Assembly: GCA_030054095.1 (NCBI GenBank)
Contig: JASGCO010000016.1
Coordinates: forward strand, 1-64,000
From: Sediminibacterium sp.
Lineage (GTDB): Bacteria > Bacteroidota > Bacteroidia > B-17B0 > Aurantibacillaceae
DNA: 64,000 nt
Direction of reading: 5' to 3'
Both the position numbers and the translations under genes were made by a program. This document shows positions 26,770 through 35,572 of the stretch, piece by piece (within the stretch, counting starts at the first letter, position 1; the number at the start of each line of letters is the position of its first letter). The notes beneath the pieces were generated by a model, which was not told the DNA's origin, made no database searches, and saw only the letters and a list, made by a program, of their open reading frames with translations.

Positions 26770-27433
26770 CGATGAAGCCAAATCCCGCATGCTTTTGCAC
26801 ACATTACTCAGTGAATACTGTGAAGGTGTTAATACAGTAGGGTTCTCTGATAACACAGATGAAGCGGCCCATCTGATCAAAAAACTGCAACCTGATGTTG
26901 TTTTTCTCGACATTGAAATGAAAGGCGAAAGTGGGTTTGATCTTATGCATAAACTTGACCCGGGTAATAAAGCAAAAGTGGTATTCGTTACCGCTTTCAG
27001 AGAGTATGCCATTGATGCCATAAAGCATGGCGCTTTTGATTACATTCTGAAACCCGTGGACATGGACGAGGTAACGACATGCGTAAAAAAATTAAGAACT
27101 GCTCTTACTCAGGATACTATCGAAAAACATCTGCCACGGATAAGCATTTTTGACAAAGGCGATATCCGGTATTTTGAGCAGAAAGAAGTGCTGTTTATTC
27201 AGGCCGACGGAAGGTACTCTTGTGTGTATTTAAGAAACGGGAATAAATACATGCAAACTAAGAATCTGGGATTATTTGAGGAAGAATTAAGCAAACAATT
27301 GTTCCAACGGGTGCACAAATCGTATCTGATAAACACAAGCTACATCAGCTCTGTAAACAAAACCAACAAAACCTTAATACTTAGCGGGCAACATACTATC
27401 CCATTTTCGAGAAAAATAGAGGTAAAAGAGTAA
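26738..27433 (+). CDS. LytTR-family response regulator (partner of 23809)
   Basis: A 231-aa response regulator with receiver (DDEAKS start; VVFLDIEMKG with its phosphoacceptor Asp; VTAFREYAIDAI; ILKPVD) and LytTR domain (VLFIQADGRYSCVYL and QRVHKSYLINTSYI). I start at the ATG at 26738 (MEKILNAIIIDDE). The gene overlaps the kinase by 32 nt in another frame, so translation is coupled. The target genes are unknown. Confidence 0.93.
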   Translation: MEKILNAIIIDDEAKSRMLLHTLLSEYCEGVNTVGFSDNTDEAAHLIKKLQPDVVFLDIEMKGESGFDLMHKLDPGNKAKVVFVTAFREYAIDAIKHGAFDYILKPVDMDEVTTCVKKLRTALTQDTIEKHLPRISIFDKGDIRYFEQKEVLFIQADGRYSCVYLRNGNKYMQTKNLGLFEEELSKQLFQRVHKSYLINTSYISSVNKTNKTLILSGQHTIPFSRKIEVKE

Positions 27434-27516
27434 AAAACTGCTAAAAAAAGAATGTTCGCCTGATGGTTGGTATTTTATTACTCAGTAGGTTTAAACAGTT
27501 ATAAAAAAAATGAAAA

Positions 27517-27972
27517 TCACTCCAGTGTAAAATCGAAATTCTGCTTGGTATAAATTCCTTTTTTATCCCCTTCAATACTGGCATATAAAACAGCGCCTAC
27601 ACGCCTGTAGGCAATACGTTGCGGAAAATCATGTTTTGGGTTCACACTTATAAATTCGTTCCCTTTTAAGAGTATCACTTTAAACGGCACGGGTTGATTA
27701 TTGTTCTGTTTAGCAACCCTTGGTATAAACCACCACTCACCCTTCCTGAATACCAATTCTATCGTTTCCTGGGGAATAGTATCCTTAGTTCCAGTTACAA
27801 AAAAACTTCTTCCTGCCAGTGTGCTATCATTTAACATCCGCCACTGCTCTACTACTTCACCATGCTCCAACTTCAGTTTCCATGTACCCACTATCCATTT
27901 TACCTGATTGCTTTTTTGCGCAGCTACCGTAAGGCTGACCATCATAACCATTACCCATAAACTATACTTCAT
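27517..27972 (-). CDS. DUF6265-type exported protein
   Basis: A 151-aa protein with a signal peptide (residues 1-18). The body is a small beta-barrel-like domain opening with WIVGTWKLKLEHGEVVEQW, and later PKHDFPQRIAYRR. This wording is that of the DUF6265 family, which resembles lipocalin-like carriers. It is probably periplasmic, with unknown ligand. It stands alone, convergent with the response regulator at 27433. Confidence 0.75.
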   Translation of the reverse strand: MKYSLWVMVMMVSLTVAAQKSNQVKWIVGTWKLKLEHGEVVEQWRMLNDSTLAGRSFFVTGTKDTIPQETIELVFRKGEWWFIPRVAKQNNNQPVPFKVILLKGNEFISVNPKHDFPQRIAYRRVGAVLYASIEGDKKGIYTKQNFDFTLE

Positions 27973-28023
27973 GTTGTATTGTATTTTATAGCATTAACCA
28001 TTATTGTCCACGTACCCACGTTT

Positions 28024-28671
28024 TCACTCATCTCCCTCTCCTTCTGTCGCTTTCATAAAAGTAATGGCTTTTTCAATACTGGCAAATTCACCTTTACTCA
28101 CAAACCAGCGGAACCATTTTTTATCATGATTCCGGTAATTCAGATTACGGTACAGCCAGAAACCGATAAACGCCTGTAAAAGCACAACAGGAACCTGAAT
28201 TCCCCAAAAAGTAAGAGGCGACTGTTCCATCCATTCTGTACTCATATACCAGGTTGAGAAAACGGGCAGTTGTAACCAGAGCAAACCCAACGTCTTCAGA
28301 TTCGATTCCTTTAATTTAATCAGTTTCTGTTGCGCTTCCACTATTGTTTCCGATACATCTACCGCATCCAGTAATCTTAAATGATATATGTACAATCCTG
28401 TGGCTGTAGCCGTTACAATAACATTAACAGATACGGAAGCTGAAAAAAAGATGTTTCCTTCGAGCCACGAAACAATAGCAATAAACCCAAACACCAAACA
28501 CCATAAAACGCCGGCAAAAATACCTATCCAACGGATAAGACGAACTCCTCTTAAGGACGAACTGGTCCTATAGCGAATCATTTCATTCAGTAATCGTTTA
28601 TTAACAACCAATTGTTTTTCCATCAGCGCATTCTGACGTTTCCATAAATTGATGACATCAATTGTTTCCAT
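28024..28671 (-). CDS. Membrane protein cotranscribed with ECF sigma factor
   Basis: A 215-aa protein with about four transmembrane helices (residues about 43-68, 74-96, 124-142 and 148-171). An N-terminal cytoplasmic part of 40 residues is helical (INLWKRQNALMEKQLVVNKR). It begins 7 nt after the sigma gene. By position it should be the anti-sigma factor, and the N-terminal segment is where a sigma-binding region would lie. It has no zinc-finger HxxxCxxC motif and no FecR domain, so it is not a recognised anti-sigma class. Its role is inferred from position only. Confidence 0.75.
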   Translation of the reverse strand: METIDVINLWKRQNALMEKQLVVNKRLLNEMIRYRTSSSLRGVRLIRWIGIFAGVLWCLVFGFIAIVSWLEGNIFFSASVSVNVIVTATATGLYIYHLRLLDAVDVSETIVEAQQKLIKLKESNLKTLGLLWLQLPVFSTWYMSTEWMEQSPLTFWGIQVPVVLLQAFIGFWLYRNLNYRNHDKKWFRWFVSKGEFASIEKAITFMKATEGEGDE

Positions 28672-28678
28672 TTTACAT

Positions 28679-29176
28679 TTACTGCGTTTTAGAAAATTTC
28701 TGCTTCAGCACCATTTTAATTCTGCCAATACGGGTGCCTATATTGGTTTCGGACAGGCCGGTAATTTCAGCCATCTCTTTATAACTCTTCTCTTCCAGAT
28801 AAAGTAACATCAGCGCGCGGTCCATATCCCGGAGTTCGGCTATAAACTGATGAAGCTGTTGCAAATGCTCATCTTTTTCGCTATGCTGTCCTTCTTCCGT
28901 TACCTGAAGTACTTGCTCATTATAAAAGCTGGTTACAGGTTGCCGAACTGACTCGCGACGATAAAATGAAATGGATACATTCAGAGCAATACGGTAAATC
29001 CACGTAGAGTATTTATACTGATTATTGTAACGATCAAACGATTTCCATAGCTGAAAAATAATTTCCTGAATCAAATCCTTACGATTTTCCTCATCCTTAC
29101 AATAGGCGTTTACCACCTTATACAAAATGCCTTTATGGGACTCTATTACCGATAAAAACACCTCTTCCTTTTGCAT
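28679..29176 (-). CDS. ECF-family RNA polymerase sigma factor
   Basis: A 165-aa sigma-70 factor with regions 2 and 4 only. Region 2 shows KDLIQEIIFQLWKSF and STWIYRIALNVSISFYRR. Region 4 shows ALMLLYLEEKSYKEMAEITGLSETNIGTRIGRIK, an HTH that reads -35-type elements. It is first in a two-gene operon with a membrane protein that likely holds it inactive. The dusB terminator lies upstream. The promoter targets were not found in the window. Confidence 0.93.
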   Translation of the reverse strand: MQKEEVFLSVIESHKGILYKVVNAYCKDEENRKDLIQEIIFQLWKSFDRYNNQYKYSTWIYRIALNVSISFYRRESVRQPVTSFYNEQVLQVTEEGQHSEKDEHLQQLHQFIAELRDMDRALMLLYLEEKSYKEMAEITGLSETNIGTRIGRIKMVLKQKFSKTQ

Positions 29177-29234
29177 GAAACGTCTTTTAAAGGCATTATT
29201 CGTTCAGGTCATCTAAATATCACAGGTTTTATAA

Positions 29235-29260
29235 AAATGTTGTTCTGGCAAACAACATTT
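29235..29260 (-). terminator. Intrinsic terminator of dusB
   Basis: AAATGTTGTT (29235-29244) and AACAACATTT (29251-29260) form a perfect 10-bp stem with a 6-nt loop. On the minus strand, five T in a row and then ATAAAA follow. It lies between the stop of dusB at 29288 and the sigma gene. Confidence 0.8.
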
Positions 29261-29287
29261 CACGTTTAATTAAACAATAAATAGGCT

Positions 29288-30277
29288 CTAAACCGGCAGT
29301 TCAAACGATTGCTCTTTGCAGGCATCTAATACTTCTACCAATTCACTCAGTTTATTCAGTGTTACCAATTTGATGCGGGTGTCCTTAAAATTTGGAATGC
29401 CCTTAAAATAGTTAGCGTAATGATTACGCATTTCCAGAATCCCCAACACTTCTCCCTTCCATTCTACCGATTTCTGTAAATGGGTTTTACACACATCCAC
29501 CCGGTTAGCCATATCCGGCTTAGGCAGATGCGTACCGGTGGCAAAATAATGCTTTATTTCATTAAAAATCCAGGGGTAGCCAATAGCAGCCCGGCCTATC
29601 ATTATGCCGTCCACTCCATACTTGTTTTTGTACTCCAGCGCGCGCTCCGGAGAGTCCACATCGCCATTGCCAAAAACGGGGATTTTAATTCGGGGATTAT
29701 TTTTTACCTCTGCAATATAGTTCCAGTTGGCAGTACCCTTGTACATTTGCGCACGGGTACGTCCATGTATGGTTAGCGCGGCTACGCCAACATCCTGAAG
29801 CCGTTCAGCCACCTCCATAATGTTTATCATACTTTCATCCCAGCCCAAACGGGTTTTCACCGTAACCGGTTTAGAAGTACTTCTGATGACCGCTTTGGTG
29901 AGTCGAATCATCAGATCCACATCTTTTAATACACCTGCTCCCGCGCCTTTACAGACCACTTTTTTTACAGGACACCCAAAATTAATATCTACCAGATCGG
30001 GATTGGTGACATCTACAATTTTAGCCGACATAGCCATCGCCTCTTCATCACCTCCAAAAATCTGTATTCCTATAGGACGTTCGTACTCAAAAATGTCCAG
30101 TTTTTTACGACTTTTAATAGCGTCGCGGATAAGCCCTTCGCTACTTATAAATTCAGTGTACATTAAATCGGCGCCGTATTGTTTACAAACATAACGGAAA
30201 GGCGGATCGCTCACATCCTCCATAGGAGCCAGTAATAACGGAAAATCGGGTAATTGTATTGAACCAATAGAAGGCAT
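29288..30277 (-). CDS. dusB: tRNA-dihydrouridine synthase, DusB type
   Basis: A 329-aa flavoenzyme that reduces uridines in the tRNA D-loop using FMN and NADPH. It has the opening LAPMEDVSDPPFR, the FGCPVKKVVCKGAGAG motif with the catalytic cysteine, TVKTRLGW, and TIHGRTRAQMYKG. The FMN phosphate site is FGNGDV...GVDGIMIGRAAIG. Cytoplasmic. I start at the ATG at 30277 (MPSIGSIQLPDFP); the longer frame adds 15 unlikely codons. A TATCTTTG -7 match at 30282-30289 would start transcription at or inside this ATG, which hints at a leaderless message or a later start. Confidence 0.95.
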   Translation of the reverse strand: MPSIGSIQLPDFPLLLAPMEDVSDPPFRYVCKQYGADLMYTEFISSEGLIRDAIKSRKKLDIFEYERPIGIQIFGGDEEAMAMSAKIVDVTNPDLVDINFGCPVKKVVCKGAGAGVLKDVDLMIRLTKAVIRSTSKPVTVKTRLGWDESMINIMEVAERLQDVGVAALTIHGRTRAQMYKGTANWNYIAEVKNNPRIKIPVFGNGDVDSPERALEYKNKYGVDGIMIGRAAIGYPWIFNEIKHYFATGTHLPKPDMANRVDVCKTHLQKSVEWKGEVLGILEMRNHYANYFKGIPNFKDTRIKLVTLNKLSELVEVLDACKEQSFELPV

Positions 30278-30352
30278 CGGGCAAAGATACGTTTTTTTGC
30301 AGATTCTCACATTTGACACCATTTAACCTGGCAAAACCAAACGCCATCGTTT

Positions 30353-31234
30353 CTACCTGATTACCTCAGGCTTAAGTATGTTCAACGATTCAAAAACACG
30401 CCGGGTAATCGTTTTACGGCAAGATCCAAAATCGTCACGGTTCAGTTTACGGTCTTGTAACAAGCGGGTAGCAAAAAAATACACGCCTGTTGGGGTTTCT
30501 ACAAAACCAACCCACCAACCTGTATTCCGGTTGTTTTCCCTTGTCCATCCTGTTTTTGCACTGATACTATATTCTGGTGTTTGCTCCGCTAACATTACCC
30601 GTTTTACAATTGCCATGTTCCGTTTCGAAAACGGTAATTTTTCTTCATACAATGCCTTTAAAAACATTACCTGATTTAAAGGCGAAATGCCAAACGCTCC
30701 AAAATTCCAGAAATCCGCGTCCGTTTGCGAAAGATTACGATTTCCATAACTACAACGGGAAAGATAATCCTTATAACGTTCCTTTCCTATGCGCTTTGCT
30801 AACTCAACAAACGCCCAACCAGCGGAAACGTTGAATGCTTCTTCTACGCTTATATCATGATATATTTCGGGGCGGTAACCATATTTAACGGTATCCGTAC
30901 TTCCTACCCATTTTACAATTTCCGTTTCATCGGCAATTGTTTTTGTTTCCAATGCAATTAAAAGATTAATGATTTTAAACGTAGATGCCGGCAGCGATTC
31001 CTCATGTATTGAAATAGTATCCGATACGATCCATTTCCGGGACGGATTATCGTATATTATCACCGTTCCTTTCACCTGACAGGAATCAAAGTACTTCTCT
31101 GCTCCCTTCCAAATCACAACTGTATCATGATGCAATACGTCCGCTGTATTTTCTTCCGATTGTTGTTTGCCCGAACAGGAAATGACGAATACAACTGCCA
31201 GAATCTTTACTACTGCTTGTTTAAATTTTACCAT
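30353..31234 (-). CDS. Class D (OXA-type) beta-lactamase homologue, lipoprotein
   Basis: A 293-aa serine beta-lactamase-like protein. It has a lipoprotein signal with lipobox ending at C20 (VISC). Class D motifs are present in order: STFK (84-87, nucleophile Ser and carbamylated Lys), YGN (163-165), FWNFG (175-179) and KTG (227-229). The second motif, SxV in most OXA enzymes, reads SAG (137-139), so the hydrophobic third residue is replaced by Gly. That may alter activity on penicillins, or the protein could serve as a penicillin sensor. It is chromosomal with no mobile element nearby. Membrane-anchored in the periplasm. Confidence 0.9.
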   Translation of the reverse strand: MVKFKQAVVKILAVVFVISCSGKQQSEENTADVLHHDTVVIWKGAEKYFDSCQVKGTVIIYDNPSRKWIVSDTISIHEESLPASTFKIINLLIALETKTIADETEIVKWVGSTDTVKYGYRPEIYHDISVEEAFNVSAGWAFVELAKRIGKERYKDYLSRCSYGNRNLSQTDADFWNFGAFGISPLNQVMFLKALYEEKLPFSKRNMAIVKRVMLAEQTPEYSISAKTGWTRENNRNTGWWVGFVETPTGVYFFATRLLQDRKLNRDDFGSCRKTITRRVFESLNILKPEVIR

Positions 31235-31403
31235 AACGATTCTTTACACATTTTGCTTTATACGTTCTCTGTATGCATCAGGTGACAAAACATTACACTG
31301 CGTAATCTCATCTTAAATTTACGAAAAGCTTTATTTTATTTACATACTTTTACAAGAAATACGTTAAGGCGTACCCGCAATTTTTGTCACAAAAAAGTCA
31401 ACA

Positions 31404-32096
31404 ATGGCAATTAGTCACATATCCAAAACTGAAATAAAAGAATCAGAAGCCGTGAAAGGCCACGAAATAAGAACCGAAATTTTCAATCTCATCCAATCCG
31501 ATTTCCCCGATTTTACAGCTTCGGATTGCATGTCTATTGATGAGTTAAACAAATACCGACGCCTGTATTTAACCCAACTAATTGAACAGGAAAAAGGAGA
31601 GACCGCCTTAATTGATCAGGGCGTGATGCGTACTATAAAGGAAAACTCTATTCTCTCGGAAAACATTGAGCCTGGTATAGAGTCCACCCTGAGTACTGGT
31701 CAAAAACTGGCCGACAAGATCGCCGAATTCGGAGGCAGTTGGGCATTTATCATCACGTTCTTCTCCTTTCTTTTAATATGGATGTTTGTCAATGTTTGGG
31801 TACTTACCAATAAAGCGTTTGACCCTTACCCGTTTATATTGTTAAATCTTATTCTCTCCTGCCTTGCTGCCATACAAGCTCCCATTATCATGATGAGTCA
31901 GAACAGAAAAGAACAAAAAGATCGTCAGCGGGCCGAGCAGGACTATAAAATAAATCTGAAGGCTGAACTGGAGATAAAACTACTCAGCGAAAAAATGGAT
32001 CATTTACTGGTTCATCAAAACAAAAAACTTCTGGAAATACAGGAAGTTCAGATTGATTATCTGGAAAATTTACTAAAACTGATGAAAGACAAATAA
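31404..32096 (+). CDS. DUF1003 membrane protein
   Basis: A 230-aa protein of the DUF1003 family. A charged N-terminal part (residues 1-105) is followed by two transmembrane helices (about 112-134, WAFIITFFSFLLIWMFVNVW, and 141-163) with the family signature between and after them (YPFILLNLILSCLAAIQAPIIMMSQNR). The last 60 residues form a long coiled coil (EIKLLSEKMDHLLVHQNKKLL). The function of the family is unknown. It is divergent from the beta-lactamase gene across 169 nt and ends just before the SRPBCC operon promoter. Confidence 0.9.
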   Translation: MAISHISKTEIKESEAVKGHEIRTEIFNLIQSDFPDFTASDCMSIDELNKYRRLYLTQLIEQEKGETALIDQGVMRTIKENSILSENIEPGIESTLSTGQKLADKIAEFGGSWAFIITFFSFLLIWMFVNVWVLTNKAFDPYPFILLNLILSCLAAIQAPIIMMSQNRKEQKDRQRAEQDYKINLKAELEIKLLSEKMDHLLVHQNKKLLEIQEVQIDYLENLLKLMKDK

Positions 32097-32127
32097 ACAC
32101 GGCTCTACTACAAAAGCAAAAATAAAA

Positions 32128-32159
32128 TTTGCATATAATAAGTGTACTTATTATATTTG
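32128..32159 (+). promoter_or_regulatory. Promoter and palindromic operator of SRPBCC-EVE-MarR operon
   Basis: TTTG (32128-32131), a 20-nt spacer and TATATTTG (32152-32159) form a textbook Bacteroidetes promoter. Transcription should start near 32166, about 20 nt before the ATG at 32187. The spacer holds a perfect inverted repeat, ATATAATAAGT (32133-32143) and ACTTATTATAT (32146-32156), with 2 nt between. It covers the space between both elements and overlaps the -7 element. A MarR protein is the last gene of the operon and is the natural repressor. Confidence 0.8.
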
Positions 32160-32186
32160 CACTTATTAATTATAAAACTAAAAACT

Positions 32187-32606
32187 ATGTGGTCAAGATC
32201 GTATTCTATTGTAACGAAAGAAGTTAGTAAGGAACAAATGTGGAAACTGTTTTCGGACGTAAACAACTGGCCTGTCTGGGACAAAGGGGTTGCTTTTGCT
32301 AAATTGGATGGCAAATTTAAAAAAGGCAATCACTTTATATTTCAACCAGAGGGAGGGCCCAAACTTACATTGAAAATAGAGGAAGCTGTAGAAAACAAAA
32401 ACTTTACAGACTTAACCTCTTTTCCATTAGCCAAAATGTATGGCGAACACCTGCTCGAAGAAACAAAAGACGGCTTAAAAATTACTACCACTATGAAATT
32501 AAAAGGCCCTTTAGCCTTTCTATGGCGTAAATTAGTTGCTCAAAAAATAGCAGATGCCTTGCCAAACGATATGCAGGAACAAATAAAAGCAGCGTCTAAA
32601 TTATGA
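32187..32606 (+). CDS. SRPBCC-superfamily protein
   Basis: A 139-aa START/SRPBCC-fold protein (polyketide-cyclase or Bet v 1-like). It opens with WSRSYSIVTKEVSKEQMWKL and the NNWPVWDKG turn typical of the fold, and ends with a long helix. Such proteins bind hydrophobic ligands in a deep pocket. I start at the ATG at 32187, as 15 upstream codons of the longer frame overlap the promoter. It is the first of a three-gene operon with an EVE protein and a MarR regulator; it could carry or sense the MarR ligand. Confidence 0.85.
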   Translation: MWSRSYSIVTKEVSKEQMWKLFSDVNNWPVWDKGVAFAKLDGKFKKGNHFIFQPEGGPKLTLKIEEAVENKNFTDLTSFPLAKMYGEHLLEETKDGLKITTTMKLKGPLAFLWRKLVAQKIADALPNDMQEQIKAASKL

Positions 32607-33022
32607 AGCTTACGCGTTACTGGGTAGCTGTGGTGTCCCTTGATCACGCTCTGCGAGGTGTAAATGGTGGTTTTATACAGGTTTGTCATGGAAAAGCGGC
32701 GCCTTTAAAGCGTATGCGAAAAGATGACTATTTATTGATTTACTCCCCAAAACTGAGTATGAACGGAACCGAAAAATGCCAGTCGTTTACTGCTTTGGGA
32801 AAAGTAGAAGATGAACTAATTTATCCGTTCCGAATGACAGAGACATTTGTACCTTTCAGGAGAAATATAAATTTTAATGACAGTAAAGCCTGTTCTATTC
32901 TGCCTTTAATCCCGGAACTTGAATTCATTACCGATAAAAAGCACTGGGGTTATCCATTCCGTTTCGGGTTCTTTGAAATTACCGAAAATGACTTTACCTT
33001 AATTGCCTCTAAAATGCGGTAA
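32603..33022 (+). CDS. EVE-domain (PUA-like) protein
   Basis: A 139-aa EVE domain protein, opening with RYWVAVVSLDHALRGVNGGF and continuing with KDDYLLIYSPK. The end HWGYPFRFGFFEI is typical for the group. EVE domains belong to the PUA superfamily and recognise modified bases in RNA or DNA. Cytoplasmic. Its ATG overlaps the stop of the SRPBCC gene (ATGA). The target here is unknown; the link with MarR suggests a stress-response role. Confidence 0.88.
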   Translation: MKLTRYWVAVVSLDHALRGVNGGFIQVCHGKAAPLKRMRKDDYLLIYSPKLSMNGTEKCQSFTALGKVEDELIYPFRMTETFVPFRRNINFNDSKACSILPLIPELEFITDKKHWGYPFRFGFFEITENDFTLIASKMR

Positions 33023-33023
33023 A

Positions 33024-33488
33024 ATGGATCAGAAGGACAATACATTCAGTGTTGATAAAGCAGAAGACAGTTCAGGTTTCCTGTTATGGCAGGTGACCAA
33101 TTTATGGCAACGGGAGATCCGGAAAACACTGGAACCTTTTAACCTGACCCATTCACAATTTGTTTTAATGACCAGTATTCATTGGCTAACGCTGAATAAA
33201 CAAGAAGCGACACAAATTATTCTATCGGGACATACTAAAATTGATCCTATGACTACCTCCACCGTTTTAAGGACCCTTCAGCAAAAAGGCTTTGTGCAAC
33301 GTCAGGAACATGTAACCGACTCAAGGGCTAAAACCGTAGTGCTTACTAAAACCGGAAAAGAGCTGGTTAAAAAAGCGGTGGTTGCCGTAGAAAAATTTGA
33401 TAAAGCCTTTTTTTCGCTACCCGGAACTAAAACACAAGAGTTAAACAAAGTACTATTGTATTTATTAAAATCTGAGTTCAAACCGTAA
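33024..33488 (+). CDS. MarR-family transcriptional regulator
   Basis: A 154-aa winged-helix MarR repressor (HTH at about residues 50-110: ILSGHTKIDPMTTSTVLRTL for the recognition region, then DSRAKTVVLTKTGKEL for the wing). I start at the ATG at 33024, 1 nt after the EVE stop codon. It probably binds the palindrome at 32133-32156 to control its own operon and releases it on binding a small ligand. MarR proteins typically read palindromes of this length; the pairing here is inferred from position. Confidence 0.9.
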   Translation: MDQKDNTFSVDKAEDSSGFLLWQVTNLWQREIRKTLEPFNLTHSQFVLMTSIHWLTLNKQEATQIILSGHTKIDPMTTSTVLRTLQQKGFVQRQEHVTDSRAKTVVLTKTGKELVKKAVVAVEKFDKAFFSLPGTKTQELNKVLLYLLKSEFKP

Positions 33489-33649
33489 CTCAGAGATCGT
33501 AACGTAATTTTACACGAAGTCCTCTCATTAAAATTTGCACTAAGCCCTATAGAATTACAAAATAATCACCAACAGTAAAAGACGGTCAGTTTCCTTTTAA
33601 TTCAGGATAAAAGAGATTCTTCTATTTACTAACCCAGACAAATTCTCTG
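33489..33649. other. Convergent intergenic region
   Basis: 161 nt between the MarR gene and the 3' end of the frameshifted kinase. I see no strong hairpin, promoter element or small frame worth calling. Confidence 0.5.
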
Positions 33650-35552
33650 CTAAAACCGGATTGAGACCTGAGTTCCTTCCTTTCCCGATCGGAAATCGAC
33701 ACTCCCTTTTAGAGATTTCACGCGTTCAATAATGGATGTGAGGCCCAAGGTATTTTTTGTCCGTTCCTGTTGATAATTAAAGCCCCGCCCATTATCACTC
33801 ACCTTTACACAATAATATCGTACTTCTTTTACAATTTCTATATTAATTTCAGATGCACCAGCGTGCTTTATGATATTAGAAAAAAGTTCCTGCATAATTC
33901 TATACAAATCCACAGCTTTGTCTTTTTGGATGGCATCAATATCATCTGAGATATAATAACTATAAAAATATTTTTCTTTTTTAAAACTCTTATCGACAAG
34001 CTCTACCAAGGCGTTTTTTAATCCCACTTTAGCAATCAGGAAAGGATATAAATTTAAACTGATATATCGTATCTGCTGAATGACCTCGTCTATCATTTTT
34101 TTATCCTTTAGATCTGAGTAATACCAGATAATGCCCAACATTATCATGCAGGTATTTCGAAATTCTATTGCGTTCATTCTCCTGAACCTGAACCATTTCC
34201 ATTAAGTGGTCTCTGACCAGTCGGTTTCTTTTACTTTTAAAAATGAACAGGAAAATAATTATTATCAATAACATTGAGAGAAAAGTAAGTGCCACCGTAA
34301 AATACAATCGCTTCACTTTAGCCGCTGCCATTCCAATCTCTTTTTCACCTTTTACTATTTCCAGCTCGTTTCTTAAATTCTTCTCCACTAATTTTTGGGT
34401 TCTTGCCTTCATTTCTCCCTCAAGAACATACGACCCATAATTCCGTTTGTTATTTACCATATAAAAAATATCTTTTATATAGGAGTAGTCTTCAAAAGCC
34501 TTTAATGCCGATTTTTCATCGCCATATTTCTTAAAGTACTCGTATTTTAATTTATAGGTATTCATTAAGGTGATGCTATCCTTTATAGATATACTTAGTT
34601 CTTCTGACTTAAGTATGTTTTTAAACGCGGCCTGCCGGTGGTTTAACCGTAGTTCAACAGAGGCTAATTGCAAATAACAAAGTACCTGCTCAAACAACTC
34701 TTCCATGTCTTCAAAAAGAAGCATCGCTTTGCCATTTAATTCAATAGCTTTATTATAGTCGCCTTTTGCGGAATAAAGATTTGCAAAAGAATAATACACT
34801 CCCGCCAAAGAAGATCTATTGTTAGTATTTAAACTCATTTTTTCACATAAAGTCAGGTAATAATTCGCTCTGTTGTAATCCCGTAACGACGTATAACTTC
34901 TTCCCAACTGATCATAAATTGACGCTATAATCAAAGAGTCATGCCCCCATTCGGCATATTTCAAAGCCAGTAACTCATACATTAAAGCCTTATCAGGAAG
35001 TTGAAAATCACTGTAGCTGATACCAAGATTACCACAGGTAATTGCCATATTAGTATAATCCAGATTCTCTTTAAAATACTCTAAATTTTCAAGATCTATA
35101 CCAATCGTTCTGTTATAATTTCCCTTAATGTACTCGCAAATAGCCAGACCCGAATTACATTTTACAATGCCGAATCGGTAATTTAACTTTTCAGAAATTT
35201 CAATACCTTTATTGAAATACCACATCGCTGAATCAAAGGCCGAACTAAAATGAAAACTATATCCTTTCATTTTGTAATACGCTGTTATTGGTTTTACACA
35301 TCTGCTTTTGAACGCAATCTGTTTATATTTTTGTAAAACAAGGAGAAATGAATCTTGACTTTCTCCAGTAACAGAAAACAGTCTTAGCTGCTCTTCCAAT
35401 TCGTTCAGTCTGATTGAATCCTCAAATTGCAACGGCGCGTTTATAATACCAATCTCTTCTTGCCCAAATCCTTTGAACGACAGATTACCAAATAACAGAA
35501 AAAACATCAAAATAGACCTTTCCAGCATTGTATATTTTCCCTTTCCATTCAT
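33650..35552 (-). pseudogene. Frameshifted TPR histidine kinase (NarL type)
   Basis: Two frames encode one kinase of about 633 aa. The first (35552-34101) has a signal segment, TPR repeats (e.g. SAMWYFNKGIEISEKLNYRF and NYDRANYYLTLCEKM-like blocks) and a transmembrane helix (VALTFLSMLLIIIIFLFIF). It then begins the HisKA_3 dimerisation domain, with the phosphoacceptor His in NERNRISKYLHDNVGHYL, and runs into a stop. The second frame, to 33650, carries DKKMIDEVIQQIRYIS and the HATPase domain (RIMQELFSNIIKHA, VSDNGRGFNYQ). The shift lies at about 34101-34110; removing one G would join LLRSK to DKKMID. If real, the kinase is broken. It pairs with the NarL-type regulator 35573. Confidence 0.88.
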
Positions 35553-35572
35553 ATATCAGTGCATTATTGCTA

